A stretch of DNA of 15,907 nt from CAVQJU01 sp963729215 (GTDB lineage Bacteria > Acidobacteriota > Vicinamibacteria > Vicinamibacterales > CAVVIG01), in assembly GCA_963729215.1 (NCBI GenBank), contig CAVSND010000001.1:1-15907 (forward strand), read 5' to 3'. Positions 6,846 to 14,979 of the stretch are shown here, in pieces. Under the pieces are notes generated by a model. That model did no database searches, had not been told where the DNA came from, and was given only the letters and a program-made list of their open reading frames with translations. Made by a program: the position numbers and the translations under genes. Position 1 is the stretch's first letter, and every line of letters starts with the position of its first letter.

Positions 6846-7196
6846 CTAGACTCGCCCGCTTCGACGCCCCATGCCGATCGCGACGACGAGCCAGGCGACC
6901 GTGAGACAGGCGAATCCCAGAAGCACCGGCACGAGGGACTCGGCGGCCCCGACCGCCATCACGCGGTACGTCTCGGTCGTCGCCTCGCGGGTCCAGAAGA
7001 CTTTGAGCACGTTGATGAATCCCAGCAGCGTGCCCGCAATGGCCGCGAACAGGCCCGCCAGCGACAGTGGCCGCATCAGCGCGAGGTTCTGCTCTGTCGG
7101 ACGGATGGCGTACACGACCGCCATCACGAGCGGAACAACACCCATCATGAGCGTCAAACGTCCGAACAGGCTGGTATTGTGGAGCATCTGTGCCAT
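6846..7196 (-). CDS. Small three-helix membrane protein
   Basis: A 116-residue protein with helices at about 13-31, 45-63 and 87-110. The arrangement GFINVLKVFWTR plus VGAAESLVPVLLGFACLTVAWLVV is faintly like the MotA/TolQ/ExbB channel family, but the protein is much shorter and lacks the recognisable core, so I do not assign it. GAGGT precedes the ATG at 7196. It converges on the DUF6152-like gene with no base between the two stop codons (TGA then CTA on the plus strand). Confidence 0.72.
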   Translation of the reverse strand: MAQMLHNTSLFGRLTLMMGVVPLVMAVVYAIRPTEQNLALMRPLSLAGLFAAIAGTLLGFINVLKVFWTREATTETYRVMAVGAAESLVPVLLGFACLTVAWLVVAIGMGRRSGRV

Positions 7197-7274
7197 GGTG
7201 ACCTCACAGTTGATGGCGAATCTGTTATGAGAGAACGCGCCCCGAGGCTTGTTGTGACCCAGGTTGCGATCGTG

Positions 7275-7288
7275 GTGATCAATGTCAC
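7275..7288. promoter_or_regulatory. GTGA-N6-TCAC palindrome before the sigma factor gene
   Basis: The site reads GTGA TCAATG TCAC, the symmetry and spacing used by CRP/FNR-family regulators. It ends 30 nt before the sigma factor GTG start and lies between that gene and the divergent membrane protein gene, so it could serve either. No matching regulator is encoded in the window. Support is the symmetry and position only. Confidence 0.3.
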
Positions 7289-7318
7289 ACGCGCGGAGAT
7301 GGCGCGTTAGATCCTTCC

Positions 7319-7918
7319 GTGGACCGGGATACTGAGCTGACGCTGGTCGCGCGGCTTCGCCAGGGCGAGGCGGACGCGTTCGACGAGATCTACGCGGCGT
7401 TCAACAAGCCGCTGTTCACGTTTTTGATCCGCCTGTCGCGGCAGCGCGATGTCGCCGAGGACCTCCACGAGGAGACCTGGCTCCGGCTGGTGAAGCACGC
7501 CGGCCGGTTACGAGAGGACACGCGGCTTGGCGCGTGGCTCTTCACGGTGGCGCGCAACCTTCACGTCAGCTACCGCCGTTCTCGGGCGCTGGAAGAATCC
7601 GCTGCGGCGAGCCTCTTCGGGTTGTGGCCCTTCAGCGTCAGGGAGACTTCCCCCTTCGAGGCGACCGCGGCCAACGAGCTCGAGCGCCGCATCGAACGGG
7701 CGCTGGCGAACCTGCCGGCGGCGTCGAGAGAAGTGCTGCTCCTCGTGGGCGTCTCGGGACTCGATCAATCGGAGGTGGCCGACATCTGTGGCATCACGCC
7801 CGGCGCGCTTCGACAACGCCTGCATCGAGCGCGGGAGTTGCTCGCGCAGGCCCTCGAGCGCGACGCGGCCGCCGACCCAATCGTTCTGGAAGGAGTGCCG
7901 TCATGTCCGACTCGCTAA
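7319..7918 (+). CDS. ECF-type RNA polymerase sigma factor
   Basis: A 199-residue sigma-70 family protein of the extracytoplasmic-function group. Region 2 spans about residues 8-90 (LVARLRQGEADAFDEIY, then RDVAEDLHEETWLRL and AWLFTVARNLHVSYRRSR, which includes the -10 contacting part). Region 4 spans about 120-180 (LANLPAASREVLLLVGV, SGLDQSEVADICGITPGALRQRLHRAREL with the helix-turn-helix). The GTG at 7319 gives the full region 2; the upstream ribosome-binding site is poor. Its last 16 nt overlap the next gene, a small membrane protein that may act as its anti-sigma partner. The linker between the two regions contains a hydrophobic FGLWPF stretch (100-105). Confidence 0.93.
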   Translation: MDRDTELTLVARLRQGEADAFDEIYAAFNKPLFTFLIRLSRQRDVAEDLHEETWLRLVKHAGRLREDTRLGAWLFTVARNLHVSYRRSRALEESAAASLFGLWPFSVRETSPFEATAANELERRIERALANLPAASREVLLLVGVSGLDQSEVADICGITPGALRQRLHRARELLAQALERDAAADPIVLEGVPSCPTR

Positions 7919-8154
7919 TCCGGATGTTGGGCGAGCTGCCGGCCGCCGAACCGGACATCACACGCGCCGAACACATCAGGACGCGCTGTCACGTTCGCCT
8001 GGCGCGCCACAAGCGCCGCAGTCTTATTGTTTCGAGCACGCCGCCGACCGGCGAGCGAATGGCGCCGGTCTGGCAGTCGTTGATCGCGGCGCTCGGGTTC
8101 GTGTACCTGACCGAGGTGATTCGCTTCGCGCTCGCCGTGTACGGCCTGACGTGA
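7903..8154 (+). CDS. Tiny one-helix membrane protein coupled to the sigma factor
   Basis: An 83-residue protein: a soluble N-terminal half (MSDSLIRMLGELPAAEPDIT, then RAEHIRTRCHVRLARHKRR) and one hydrophobic segment at about 56-80 (VWQSLIAALGFVYLTEVIRF). It starts inside the sigma gene (16-nt overlap) with AAGGAG about 8 nt before the ATG, so it is translated with the sigma factor. By position it is a candidate anti-sigma factor or membrane tether. It has no HxxxCxxC zinc motif of the usual ZAS anti-sigma domain, only a single Cys-His at residues 28-29. That role is inferred from the operon and not from homology. Confidence 0.75.
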   Translation: MSDSLIRMLGELPAAEPDITRAEHIRTRCHVRLARHKRRSLIVSSTPPTGERMAPVWQSLIAALGFVYLTEVIRFALAVYGLT

Positions 8155-8164
8155 TTCGACACCG

Positions 8165-8181
8165 GGCCACTTGAAGTGGCC
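8165..8181. terminator. Hairpin between convergent genes
   Basis: GGCCACTT and AAGTGGCC are perfect inverted arms around one G. It sits in the 31-nt gap between the stop of the sigma partner gene (8154) and that of the VOC gene (8186), where a bidirectional terminator is expected. No T run follows on either strand. Confidence 0.45.
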
Positions 8182-8185
8182 GCGT

Positions 8186-8986
8186 CTACTCGCCCTTAGG
8201 CCCCGACAGTCCGAATCCCGCGCCGGCCGGATCGGTGGCGACGACGATCCACTCGCTGGTCGGCAGTTCGCGCGGTCCCACGAGCACCGTGCCTCCGTTG
8301 GCCTTGATGGCCCGCGTGGCCGCCGCTATCGACGGCACCCCGATGTAGAACAGCCACGCGGCGGGCTGGCGGTCGTCCTGGCGCTGCATCACGCCGCCGA
8401 GGCGATTGCCGTGATGGTCGATGAAGCAGTAGTCGCCCATCGGCCCCATGTTCATCGCTTCGTTGAATTCGAAGCCGAAGTGGCGGCTGTAGAACGCCTT
8501 CGACGCCGCGAGATCGGGGCTGGCGAGCTCGTTCCAGTTCACGTGCTGCGGCGCGTGACGGTCGAACACGTCGCTCGTCGCGTCCGCCACGCCCGGCGGC
8601 GGCACCGGCCTCATCAGGTAGAAAGGCACGCCCTGGGGGTCGGCCACCATGGCGATCCGGCCGACGGGGAGGTCCGTCGCCGGCATCTGCACCTTCCCTC
8701 CGTCGGCGACGATGGCCGAGAGCCGGCCGTCGACGTCTGGCGTTGACAGATAGGCGATCCAGAGCGGCCGGGCGCCGTGCCGCTGCATGTCCGCCGAGAG
8801 GCGGAGGACGCCGCCGGCGAACTTGCCGTCGGAGCGGCCAATCATGCGGTAGTCCATGCCGCCGGATTGTCCCGGTTCCGCTGCGCTGATCGTCCATCCG
8901 ACCACGGCGCCGTAGAAGGGCGCCATCGCGTCGGGGTCGGGCGTCATCAGCTCGTACCAGATGAAGCTGCCAGCAGGGTTCGCCAT
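8186..8986 (-). CDS. Two-domain VOC (glyoxalase/bleomycin-resistance fold) protein
   Basis: A 266-residue protein with two vicinal-oxygen-chelate domains. Domain 1 (about 6-127) begins FIWYELMTPDPDAMAPFYGAVVGW-like and ends ADPQGVPFYLMRP. Domain 2 (about 147-262) begins HVNWNELASPDLAASKAFYSRHFGF-like and ends TDPAGAGFGLSGPKG. Each domain starts with the W-x-EL-x-(T/S)PD pattern and ends with the DP-x-GA/V-x-F strand of this group. Members are metal-dependent lyases, dioxygenases or binding proteins; this paired form is usually annotated only as VOC family. GGAGGGAG lies 11 nt before the ATG at 8986. It is intact and lies 65 nt downstream of the DUF6526 gene on the same strand. Confidence 0.9.
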   Translation of the reverse strand: MANPAGSFIWYELMTPDPDAMAPFYGAVVGWTISAAEPGQSGGMDYRMIGRSDGKFAGGVLRLSADMQRHGARPLWIAYLSTPDVDGRLSAIVADGGKVQMPATDLPVGRIAMVADPQGVPFYLMRPVPPPGVADATSDVFDRHAPQHVNWNELASPDLAASKAFYSRHFGFEFNEAMNMGPMGDYCFIDHHGNRLGGVMQRQDDRQPAAWLFYIGVPSIAAATRAIKANGGTVLVGPRELPTSEWIVVATDPAGAGFGLSGPKGE

Positions 8987-9051
8987 GTGTCGTTGCTCCC
9001 TCCGGCCATTCTGCCATAGCTCTTTGAGCGTCTACCTCGTCCGGGCGTGAC

Positions 9052-9495
9052 TCACACACGCAGGTAGTCGCCCTGCCAGTGCGAGACGGCTTTCTTGATC
9101 TCCTTCGCGTTGCTCAGTGAACCGCCGCACACCTGCCGTACGAGATCCGGCAGCTCGGCATCGCTCGCGAAACGCAATGCCACCAGCTGCTGCCGTGTCA
9201 GCTCTGGAATGCGGGCCTGCAGATCGGCCGGGAGCACCTCGCGCAGCCGCAGGCGCATCTCCAGGCGAATCACGCGGTCCTGCACCGACAGCGCCATCAG
9301 CCGCGCGGCCGTCAGTCCCGCGACCAGCCCTGCCGCGAAAAGCGCGCCCCACGCCGTGCTCAGCGATGGCGCCCGAACGAGCTGCAGCAGTGCATACACC
9401 AGGTTGGCGAAGAGAATGGGCGCGGCGAAGAAGTGGAACAGCGGAAAGAAGCGGGTGTGATTCGAAAGAGTCTGTCCGGATTCGGACGTCGCCAT
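9052..9495 (-). CDS. DUF6526-family membrane protein, copy 1 (intact)
   Basis: A 147-residue protein with a short N-terminal arm (SNHTRFFPLFHF, 11-22), two membrane helices (about 19-40 and 46-68) and a charged C-terminal domain (VQDRVIRLEMRLRLREVL, LTRQQLVALRFASDAELPDLV, and IKKAVSHWQGDYLRV at the end). This layout is that of the DUF6526 family, whose function is unknown. The ATG at 9495 has GGGAGG about 6 nt upstream. A second, damaged copy lies at 15074-15513 and shares the sequence from the upstream GCCGGCACATGGGAGGA stretch to the last codons. It follows the PLD-like gene by 94 nt on the same strand. Confidence 0.83.
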   Translation of the reverse strand: MATSESGQTLSNHTRFFPLFHFFAAPILFANLVYALLQLVRAPSLSTAWGALFAAGLVAGLTAARLMALSVQDRVIRLEMRLRLREVLPADLQARIPELTRQQLVALRFASDAELPDLVRQVCGGSLSNAKEIKKAVSHWQGDYLRV

Positions 9496-9589
9496 CGGGT
9501 TCCTCCCATGTGCCGGCCTGATGACTCAGACCTGACTGCGCACAGGATCTCACGGTGGCGCCGGCTGTCGGAACCCGAAAACGATCGCC

Positions 9590-11404
9590 TCAGCCGAAGA
9601 GTTTGCGGTCCATGCACCGCAGGTCGTTGGGGTCGAAGAACTTCTCGGCCCACTTGTCCGTCGTGGACAGGAACCCGCTGTGCGGTCCAGGTGCCGGCGT
9701 CGTTGCGGGCGTCGTCGATCCGGCCTTGGGCTTCTGGAATTGATCGAGGAAATTGAAGTGATCGACCAGCTCGAGCGCCTCGATGGCGAACACGGTCGCC
9801 ACGTCGCGATCGTGGATGGCGATGAGGTTGTCGCCGTTCGATGTCTCGCCGCCGAGCGCCAGGTTCGACGATCCGCAATACACCACCGCGTCCGGCGAAT
9901 TGAATCCGCAGACGATGAACTTGTGGTGAACCTGGTGGCCCAGGCCGATGACGTCCACCATCTGGTCGAAGGGCGGGGGCAGCTGGGTGTTCACGGGCTT
10001 GCCGGTGACGAGCAGGCCCGTCTTCCTCGCGGGACTGTACAGGGCGATGCCGCCGGGACTGTCGGAAATCCCGTACGTGAAGATGCTCTGGCCGGCGTGC
10101 AGCGCCTTGAGCGCGGGAATCACCGGGCCCGTGCCCACGCTGAGCTGCATCACGGCGAACAGCACGCTGCCGCCCGTCTTTTTCCCTTCCGCGTCGATGC
10201 GGGCGACGATGGCGTCCAGGATTTGCGTCGCGAACGTCTCGTCGTGCGGCGCGAACGTGATCTCCGACTTCGGGGTGTCCGCGGACGAAATCGAAAACGT
10301 CTGCGAGCCCTCAGACGAAGCGGCGAACACGCTGGCCGATTTCTTCCCGGCGAGCGCCGTCAGCGATTCCTCGAACACCGCCAGGTACTGCGCGGCGACC
10401 TTCTTGTCGTTGAACAGCAGCACGTGGTTGGCGTTGACGTACACGCCGGTGACCGAGAAATTCGTCGAGCCCGACAGCACCTTCACCGCGCCCGTCGTGT
10501 TGGAGACGATCAGCAGCTTGTTGTGGGCGAAGTTGCCGAACTTGCCGCGAACGATCGTCGCGCCGGCCTTCGCGGCCTTCGTGAACTCCGTTTCGAACTG
10601 GTCCTCGGGCTTGGGCGTCGTGGCGTTGTGGTGCAGCGAGGCGTTGTCCAGGATGATCCGGATGCGACCCTGCCCGGCCAGCGTGAGGAAGGCCTCCATG
10701 ATGTCGGGCTCGTTCAGGTCGTACGCGCACACGTCCAGGCGCAGGTTCTTGTTCCCCAGCACCTCGTCCAGGAGGGCGAACACCTGTTTGCGCGCCGTGA
10801 AGCCGAGCCAGTCGTACTCGTCCGCGAACGTGTAGGGTTTCCCGTCGGGACCCGTGCCCGACACCTGCGTCGTGTCGAAGAGAAGCTCCTTGGCCTTGGG
10901 GCGGACGATGGCGTCCTTCCCGAAGTGGTGGACGAACGCCTGGGACTGCGTGAAGCCGCGCGCGAACCCCACCTCGAGGCTCTTCTTCGTGAACGGCTCC
11001 ACGTCAATCGTCACCGACACGCTGCGCGACGGATCGATCGGCAGCAGCGATTGCGCGCTGTCGAAGAACCGCGGCGTCACCGTGTACGTGTACGGCCCGA
11101 CCGCCGGCGTCTTGCCCTGGTGGAAGGATCCCGGGTAATGCACCCAGCGGAACTTGTGGATGGGCGCGTTGATGCTCGAATTGGGCGGCTCGGTCGCTAC
11201 CTGCGTGTGCTGCGAGGGGGTTTCGAATTGATAGGAGTTGAACAGGAAGTACGCCGTTTTCCCCTTGGGCTGGGTTTGAACGGTGAAGCCCGCCAGGTTC
11301 TTCGCGCCCGCCTTGCTGGCCAGGTTGAACGCGAGCAGGGTCTTGAAGTCCCCCTGGTACGCGGTGACCGAGAACCCATTCTTCGACTTGCTGGTTGAAG
11401 CCAC
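9590..11404 (-). CDS. Phospholipase-D-superfamily protein with two altered HKD motifs
   Basis: A 604-residue protein without a signal peptide. Residues 1-150 look like a beta-rich domain (GFSVTAYQGDFKTLLAFNL and further strands). Two PLD repeats follow. Repeat 1 has FAHNKLLIV (H294, K296) and GSTN (312-315). Repeat 2 has VHHKFIVCG (H493, K495) and GSSN (511-514). In both, the Asp expected seven residues after His is replaced (Ser301, Gly500). The His-Lys pairs and GSxxN parts needed for the phospho-enzyme step remain, so activity is possible on a phosphodiester such as lipid or nucleic acid. The GTG at 11404 is chosen because GAAAGGAA lies 5-7 nt before it and the conserved sequence begins there; upstream in-frame codons look non-coding. 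At 1.8 kb with no frameshift, it is the best-preserved long gene here. Confidence 0.86.
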   Translation of the reverse strand: MASTSKSKNGFSVTAYQGDFKTLLAFNLASKAGAKNLAGFTVQTQPKGKTAYFLFNSYQFETPSQHTQVATEPPNSSINAPIHKFRWVHYPGSFHQGKTPAVGPYTYTVTPRFFDSAQSLLPIDPSRSVSVTIDVEPFTKKSLEVGFARGFTQSQAFVHHFGKDAIVRPKAKELLFDTTQVSGTGPDGKPYTFADEYDWLGFTARKQVFALLDEVLGNKNLRLDVCAYDLNEPDIMEAFLTLAGQGRIRIILDNASLHHNATTPKPEDQFETEFTKAAKAGATIVRGKFGNFAHNKLLIVSNTTGAVKVLSGSTNFSVTGVYVNANHVLLFNDKKVAAQYLAVFEESLTALAGKKSASVFAASSEGSQTFSISSADTPKSEITFAPHDETFATQILDAIVARIDAEGKKTGGSVLFAVMQLSVGTGPVIPALKALHAGQSIFTYGISDSPGGIALYSPARKTGLLVTGKPVNTQLPPPFDQMVDVIGLGHQVHHKFIVCGFNSPDAVVYCGSSNLALGGETSNGDNLIAIHDRDVATVFAIEALELVDHFNFLDQFQKPKAGSTTPATTPAPGPHSGFLSTTDKWAEKFFDPNDLRCMDRKLFG

Positions 11405-11423
11405 GTCTGTTCCTTTCACCCGG

Positions 11424-11438
11424 GCGGCCTTCGGCCGC
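11424..11438 (-). promoter_or_regulatory. Strong leader hairpin before the PLD-like gene
   Basis: GCGGCC and GGCCGC pair around a 3-nt loop (GAA on the minus strand). The structure ends 19 nt before the GTG at 11404 and just upstream of the ribosome-binding site, so it lies in the 5' leader. It could protect the mRNA or limit translation. There is no T tract, so it is not a typical terminator. Confidence 0.35.
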
Positions 11439-11518
11439 GCGCCGTTCATACACCAACGCGCGGGAAGTGTCTCCCGCGGCGCACGAAAAGAATCGCAAAT
11501 GTTCGTAAAGTCTTCAGC

Positions 11519-11534
11519 GGCCAATGGATTGGCC
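11519..11534. promoter_or_regulatory. 16-bp palindrome, operator candidate
   Basis: GGCCAAT and ATTGGCC are perfect inverted arms separated by GG. The site lies in the middle of the divergent intergenic region, 115 nt from the PLD-like start and 125 nt from the secreted hypothetical gene. Symmetry of this kind suits a dimeric repressor. No regulator is encoded next to it. Confidence 0.35.
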
Positions 11535-11658
11535 ACTGCGCGTGTCCACCGCGCGCGCGGCGCACGGAGTGTCTCTGGCGCGTGGGCAAGGACGTCTCGG
11601 GATTCTGGCGTAGAATTGCGCCGCATCCGCCGGATCGGCTGAAAATCAGGAGATCGAC

Positions 11659-12563
11659 ATGAGATGCGCATTTGCCGGCGCGGCCGTCATCGTCGCGACG
11701 TGTTCCGTGTCGATTGCCGCCCAATGGCCGAAGTATGCGGCTCCCGGCATCCCGCGTGACGCGGACGGGAAGGTCGCGATGGACGCGCCGACGCCGCGCA
11801 CGCCGGACGGCAAGCCCGATTTGTCCGGCAACTGGGTCCGGTTCAGGGGCGAGGGGGCGTTCACGCCGCCCGAGCTCGCCGGCCTGACGCGCAACCCGGC
11901 GGCGGCCAGGCGCAGACGCCGGCAACTCCTCCTCCGGCCGTGGATCCCAACTCGCCCCCGATCGCCGCGTTCTGGGAGATTGGCGCGAATGTCCCCGGGG
12001 GACTGCCTCTCACGCCATGGGCCGAGGCGCTGAAGAAGAAGCGGATGGCCGTGAACGACAAGGACAATCCCGACGCGAACTGCCTGCCCATGGGCCTGAC
12101 GCAGTTCCACATGCACGGCCAGCCGCGCAAGATCATGCAGGACTCGCGCGTGATCGCGATCATGTACGAAGCGAACTACGGCCTTCGCTACATCTACATC
12201 GACGGGCGCAAGCTGCCCGCGCAGGGCAGCGTGAACCCGTTCTGGTACGGGTACTCGGTGGGACGCTGGGAAGGCGACACGCTCGTCGTCGAAACGAACA
12301 ACCTGAGGGGTGCCGAAACCGGGCCCTCGGACGGGTGGCTCGACGTGCGCGGCAGCCCGTATTCGGATCAGGCGAAGTTCATCGAGCGCTTCCGGCGGCC
12401 GAGATACGGGAAGCTCGAAATCGACATCACGATCGAGGACGCGAAGGCGTACACGAAGCCGTTCACGCTTCGCGTCAATCAGCAGATCTCGCCGGACGAC
12501 GAGGTGATCGAGTTCATCTGCAACGAGAACAACCAGTTCCGCCAGCGCGTGAAGATCGATTGA
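11659..12563 (+). CDS. Secreted conserved hypothetical protein, frameshifted
   Basis: An exported protein of about 301 residues once one frameshift is repaired. The signal peptide covers residues 1-21 (MRCAFAGAAVIVATCSVSIA). Then come TPDGKPDLSGNWVRF, a Pro-rich linker, and the conserved body: FWEIGANVPGGLPLTPWA, CLPMGLTQFHMHGQPRKI, VGRWEGDTLVVETNNL, SDQAKFIERFRRP and KPFTLRVNQQISPDDEVIEF. I recognise this as a family common in Acidobacteriota and Proteobacteria, with no function I can name. AGGAG lies 7 nt before the ATG at 11659. The frame breaks at about 11895-11906; one missing base in the CCCGGCGGCGG stretch explains it. It converges on the cytochrome gene with a 9-nt gap. Confidence 0.78.
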
Positions 12564-12572
12564 TCGACTGAG

Positions 12573-13540
12573 CTACTTCGGCGGAAGCGACCCCAGGTAC
12601 GCCGAGAGCGCGATGATGTCGTCTTCCGACAGCTTCGCGACCACCTTCTTCATCAGCGCCGCGTTGGCGCCGGCGCTCGTGCCGTTCTGCATCGTGATGA
12701 GCTGCCGCGCAACGTAGACCGGCTGCAGGCCCGCGATGCGCGGCACCTCGCCAAGCCCGGTGAGCGCGTCGCCGTGGCACAGCGCGCACTGAATCGTCCT
12801 GCCCGCGGCGCCCGCCTTCGCCAGCGCGGCGCCCGCCGCGATGCTGCCCGGCGGCACGTACGCGACGAACCCCGCATGCGGATCGCGGATCGTCGTCCGC
12901 ATCGGATCTTCCGGGACCTGGATGATGCGGTGGCCGATCGGCTCGGTCCCGCCGTCCGGGTGGAGCCGCCGGTGGCGCGCGTCGGCGCTGATGTACGTCT
13001 TCGGCGGCGTCGCGGTCTCGATCACCTTGACGAACGGCGCGGGCTTGAGCGCGGCGAAATACGCCGCCGCCTCGTTCACGTCCTCGTCGGAGACGGCGCG
13101 GGCGATCGGCCCCATGCGCCCTTCCTCTTTCCGCGCGCCGCTCTTGAAGTACTTCATCTGCCGGACGATGTATTCGGCCGGCATGCCCGCGATGTCGGCG
13201 GACTCCGGGTGACCCTGGCCCGACATCAGGTGGCACGACCCGCACGCGTTCGGCATCGGGCCTTTCACGCTGCGCGGCGCGGGGGGATGCTCGTCGGGAA
13301 ACCAGTCGGGAGGGTTCGCGTTGCCGGCGATCGCCGCCGCCTCGTATTCGCGGCTGCTGCCGGCGGCGCGGACGGTCGCGGGCACCTTTGCCTCGGGCGG
13401 CTGCACCTTGTCCGGAAGGTTGTAGGCCCACTCCGGCAGGCCGTTCGGAATCGCCGTCGGCGTCGGGTTCTGCGCCCGGACGGCCCTTGACAGCACGTCA
13501 CGAGCAGCGCGGCAACGAGGATGCGGAAAGCGTGGCGCAT
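12573..13540 (-). CDS. Tandem-haem c-type cytochrome, frameshifted in the signal peptide region
   Basis: A periplasmic electron-transfer protein of about 322 residues (repaired) with two class I cytochrome c domains, like cytochrome c4/c553 proteins. Haem motifs are CGSCH (about 100-104) and CALCH (about 252-256). Each is followed by a G-(M/V)P-AEYIVRQ or GLQPVYVARQL helix and by DEDVNEAAAYFAALKP or SEDDIIALSAYLGSLPP, which are typical. The start is the ATG at 13540 (MRHAFRILVAALLV). One missing base in the GGGCC near 13484-13486 separates this signal sequence from the mature frame (AVRAQNPTPT). The Cys pair at the end of the signal might also be a lipoprotein site. The neighbouring metallophosphoesterase is upstream on the same strand. 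Confidence 0.87.
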
Positions 13541-13653
13541 GCTGCGGATTATGCGCTTTCGCGGGACCAAAGCTCCAGAACCACCTGGAGTCTCGCCGAA
13601 ACCCGCCGTCAGCCCATGGGAAAACTCCTGCAGGCGCGGGAGTGCGAGTCGAA

Positions 13654-13683
13654 GGAGGCCGTCGAGCAAGCCCGGCGGCCTCC
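13654..13683 (-). terminator. Hairpin downstream of the metallophosphoesterase
   Basis: GGAGGCCG (13654-13661) and CGGCCTCC (13676-13683) form a perfect 8-bp stem with a 14-nt loop, 10 nt after the metallophosphoesterase stop and before the cytochrome start. No T tract follows on the minus strand. It may end or attenuate transcription between the two genes. Confidence 0.4.
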
Positions 13684-13693
13684 CGCATAGCCG

Positions 13694-14867
13694 CTAGGGC
13701 GTGAGCTGCGGCTGCGTCTCGCGCTGCCAGCTGAACGGACCCCAGGAGGTCGGCGTCGAGGCGTTCTCCCACGCCGCCCGCGGGTCGATGCTCAGCTTCA
13801 GCCACTCCAACGGGAACGTCGAGCCGTGCACGACAATCCGGTGGAAGTTCGGAACGTCGTAATACGGATGCTGGAGCCACGCGTCGTTGCTGCACGGATC
13901 GGTCTCCGTGTAGCAGGTCGAGTTCTGCTGCAGCGGATTGTCCGAGCGATAGACATGCGAGTCGCCGTTGAAGATAGAGCACCGGCTTTCCGTACGTCAC
14001 CGAGTTGGATGCCATCGCGGCGATGATCGGCTCGTAGTTCGTCTGGTGCGACGGGCACTGAGTCCGCCGTGTCCCACATGTCGGCCTGGCCGATGATGAC
14101 GACGCTGTGCGCGTTGTCGGCCTCCGCCAGCGCGAAGGCGGCGTTCAGCCAGCGCACGTCGGCGGCGGTGCGGGCCATCTCGCTCTGCTGGTCATTCGTG
14201 TTGCACGGGCCGTTCCACGGGTCGATGTCGTTGTTCGAGCCGCCCGGCACGTTGAGCGTCACGAAGACCGTCTTCGACTGCTCCCACATGACGTTCTCGA
14301 CGTACTGCGCGTCTGTCGGGATACGCCGGGTCGTAGGCGGTCGCCTGCGAGATGACCTGCATCGGGTGCTGGCCCAGCGTCCAGCCCGGGTTCGCGAAGA
14401 AGATCGACCGAACCAGAGTCAGGTGCGCGAGCGGGTTGGCCACAGGGGCTCGCGTGATGCCGGCATTGTCCGGCGGGTTGCCGAAGACTCCCTGCCGGCA
14501 GCTCTTTCGCCTTCGTGCAGTCGCTCCACTCGTTGTCGCCCGGCGTGTAGATCAGCGGCCGGCTGAACGCCGTCCAGAGGTTGAAGATCGACTGGTCGAA
14601 CGGCTTGGTGCAGGGCTCGCTGCCGGAATGGATGTCGCCGACGTGGATGACCTCCTGCACGCTCGGGTCGGCGTTGATGGTGTCGATGAACGCCGGCGTC
14701 GCGTTGAACTCGGCGTGCGGACGCGTAAGGGCTGGGTCGAGGGTCCAATACGGCGAGTCGCCGAACACCGCGAGCGTCAGCGTGTTCGGATTCGTGCCCG
14801 CCGCCGCACCGGCGGCAGCGATTGCGAGCGCCACGGCGACCATGCCGAGCGCGAGAACCTTCTTCAT
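13694..14867 (-). pseudogene. Secreted metallophosphoesterase with four frameshifts
   Basis: A calcineurin-like metallophosphoesterase, exported by a signal peptide (residues 1-24). Metal-site motifs are VFGDSPY (D37), HVGDIHSG (D78, H80), YTPGDNEWSDC (D111, N112), then VVIIGQADMWD and, further on, NGDSHVYRSD. The last segment NFHRIVVHGSTFPLEWLKLSIDP ends in a stop at 13694. GAGGAGG precedes the ATG at 14867. The full product would be about 390 residues. The frame shifts by one base at about 14490-14492, 14318-14320, 14053-14055 and 13971-13977. Each is best explained by one extra base, three of them in a run of three G/C. Protein sequence between the shifts is well conserved, so the damage is either very recent or caused by sequencing error. 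The substrate is unknown. Confidence 0.82.
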
Positions 14868-14961
14868 TTGCCCTCCTCAGTCCGTTGATCTGTAACCCTG
14901 CGGCTTTCTGCCACGAGCCGCTCAGCTTGTGAGTTGCTCGTAACGGGCGCACGTCGCTGAC

Positions 14962-14979
14962 GCAACATCGATGCAACAT
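14962..14979. promoter_or_regulatory. Two 7-bp direct repeats with an 11-bp period before the metallophosphoesterase
   Basis: GCAACAT occurs at 14962-14968 and 14973-14979, separated by CGAT. Two 7-bp repeats with a 4-bp gap is the geometry of PhoB and other OmpR-family response-regulator sites. The sequence shares only the CAT end with the enterobacterial Pho box. A promoter could overlap it: TTGACC (15007-15012) and GATACG (14984-14989) on the minus strand, 17 nt apart. Binding is inferred only from layout. Confidence 0.35.

Larger units (their letters stand above)
11405..11658. other. Divergent intergenic region with structured elements
   Basis: These 254 nt separate the PLD-like gene (minus) and the secreted hypothetical gene (plus). 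They contain the hairpin at 11424-11438, the palindrome at 11519-11534, and an alternating C/G run near 11550-11560. TAGAAT at 11611-11616 is a fair -10 box for the plus-strand gene, 43 nt before its ATG, without a good -35. No protein-coding stretch is convincing here. Confidence 0.4.

Noticed and set aside
9680..11398. A 572-codon open frame on the plus strand opposite the PLD-like gene
   Set aside because: It is rich in Arg, Val, Glu and Gly with no motif, has no ribosome-binding site, and mirrors the codon pattern of the PLD-like gene. Long antisense frames are common at this GC content.
11405..11671. An 89-residue N-terminal extension of the PLD-like protein
   Set aside because: The upstream codons cover a hairpin and a palindrome, look non-coding and run past the divergent gene's start. 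GTG 11404 has a ribosome-binding site and the conserved sequence begins there.
13541..14015. Upstream extension of the cytochrome frame towards 14015
   Set aside because: That stretch includes a shifted part of the metallophosphoesterase and the intergenic hairpin. The signal peptide beginning at 13540 in the neighbouring frame is the natural start.
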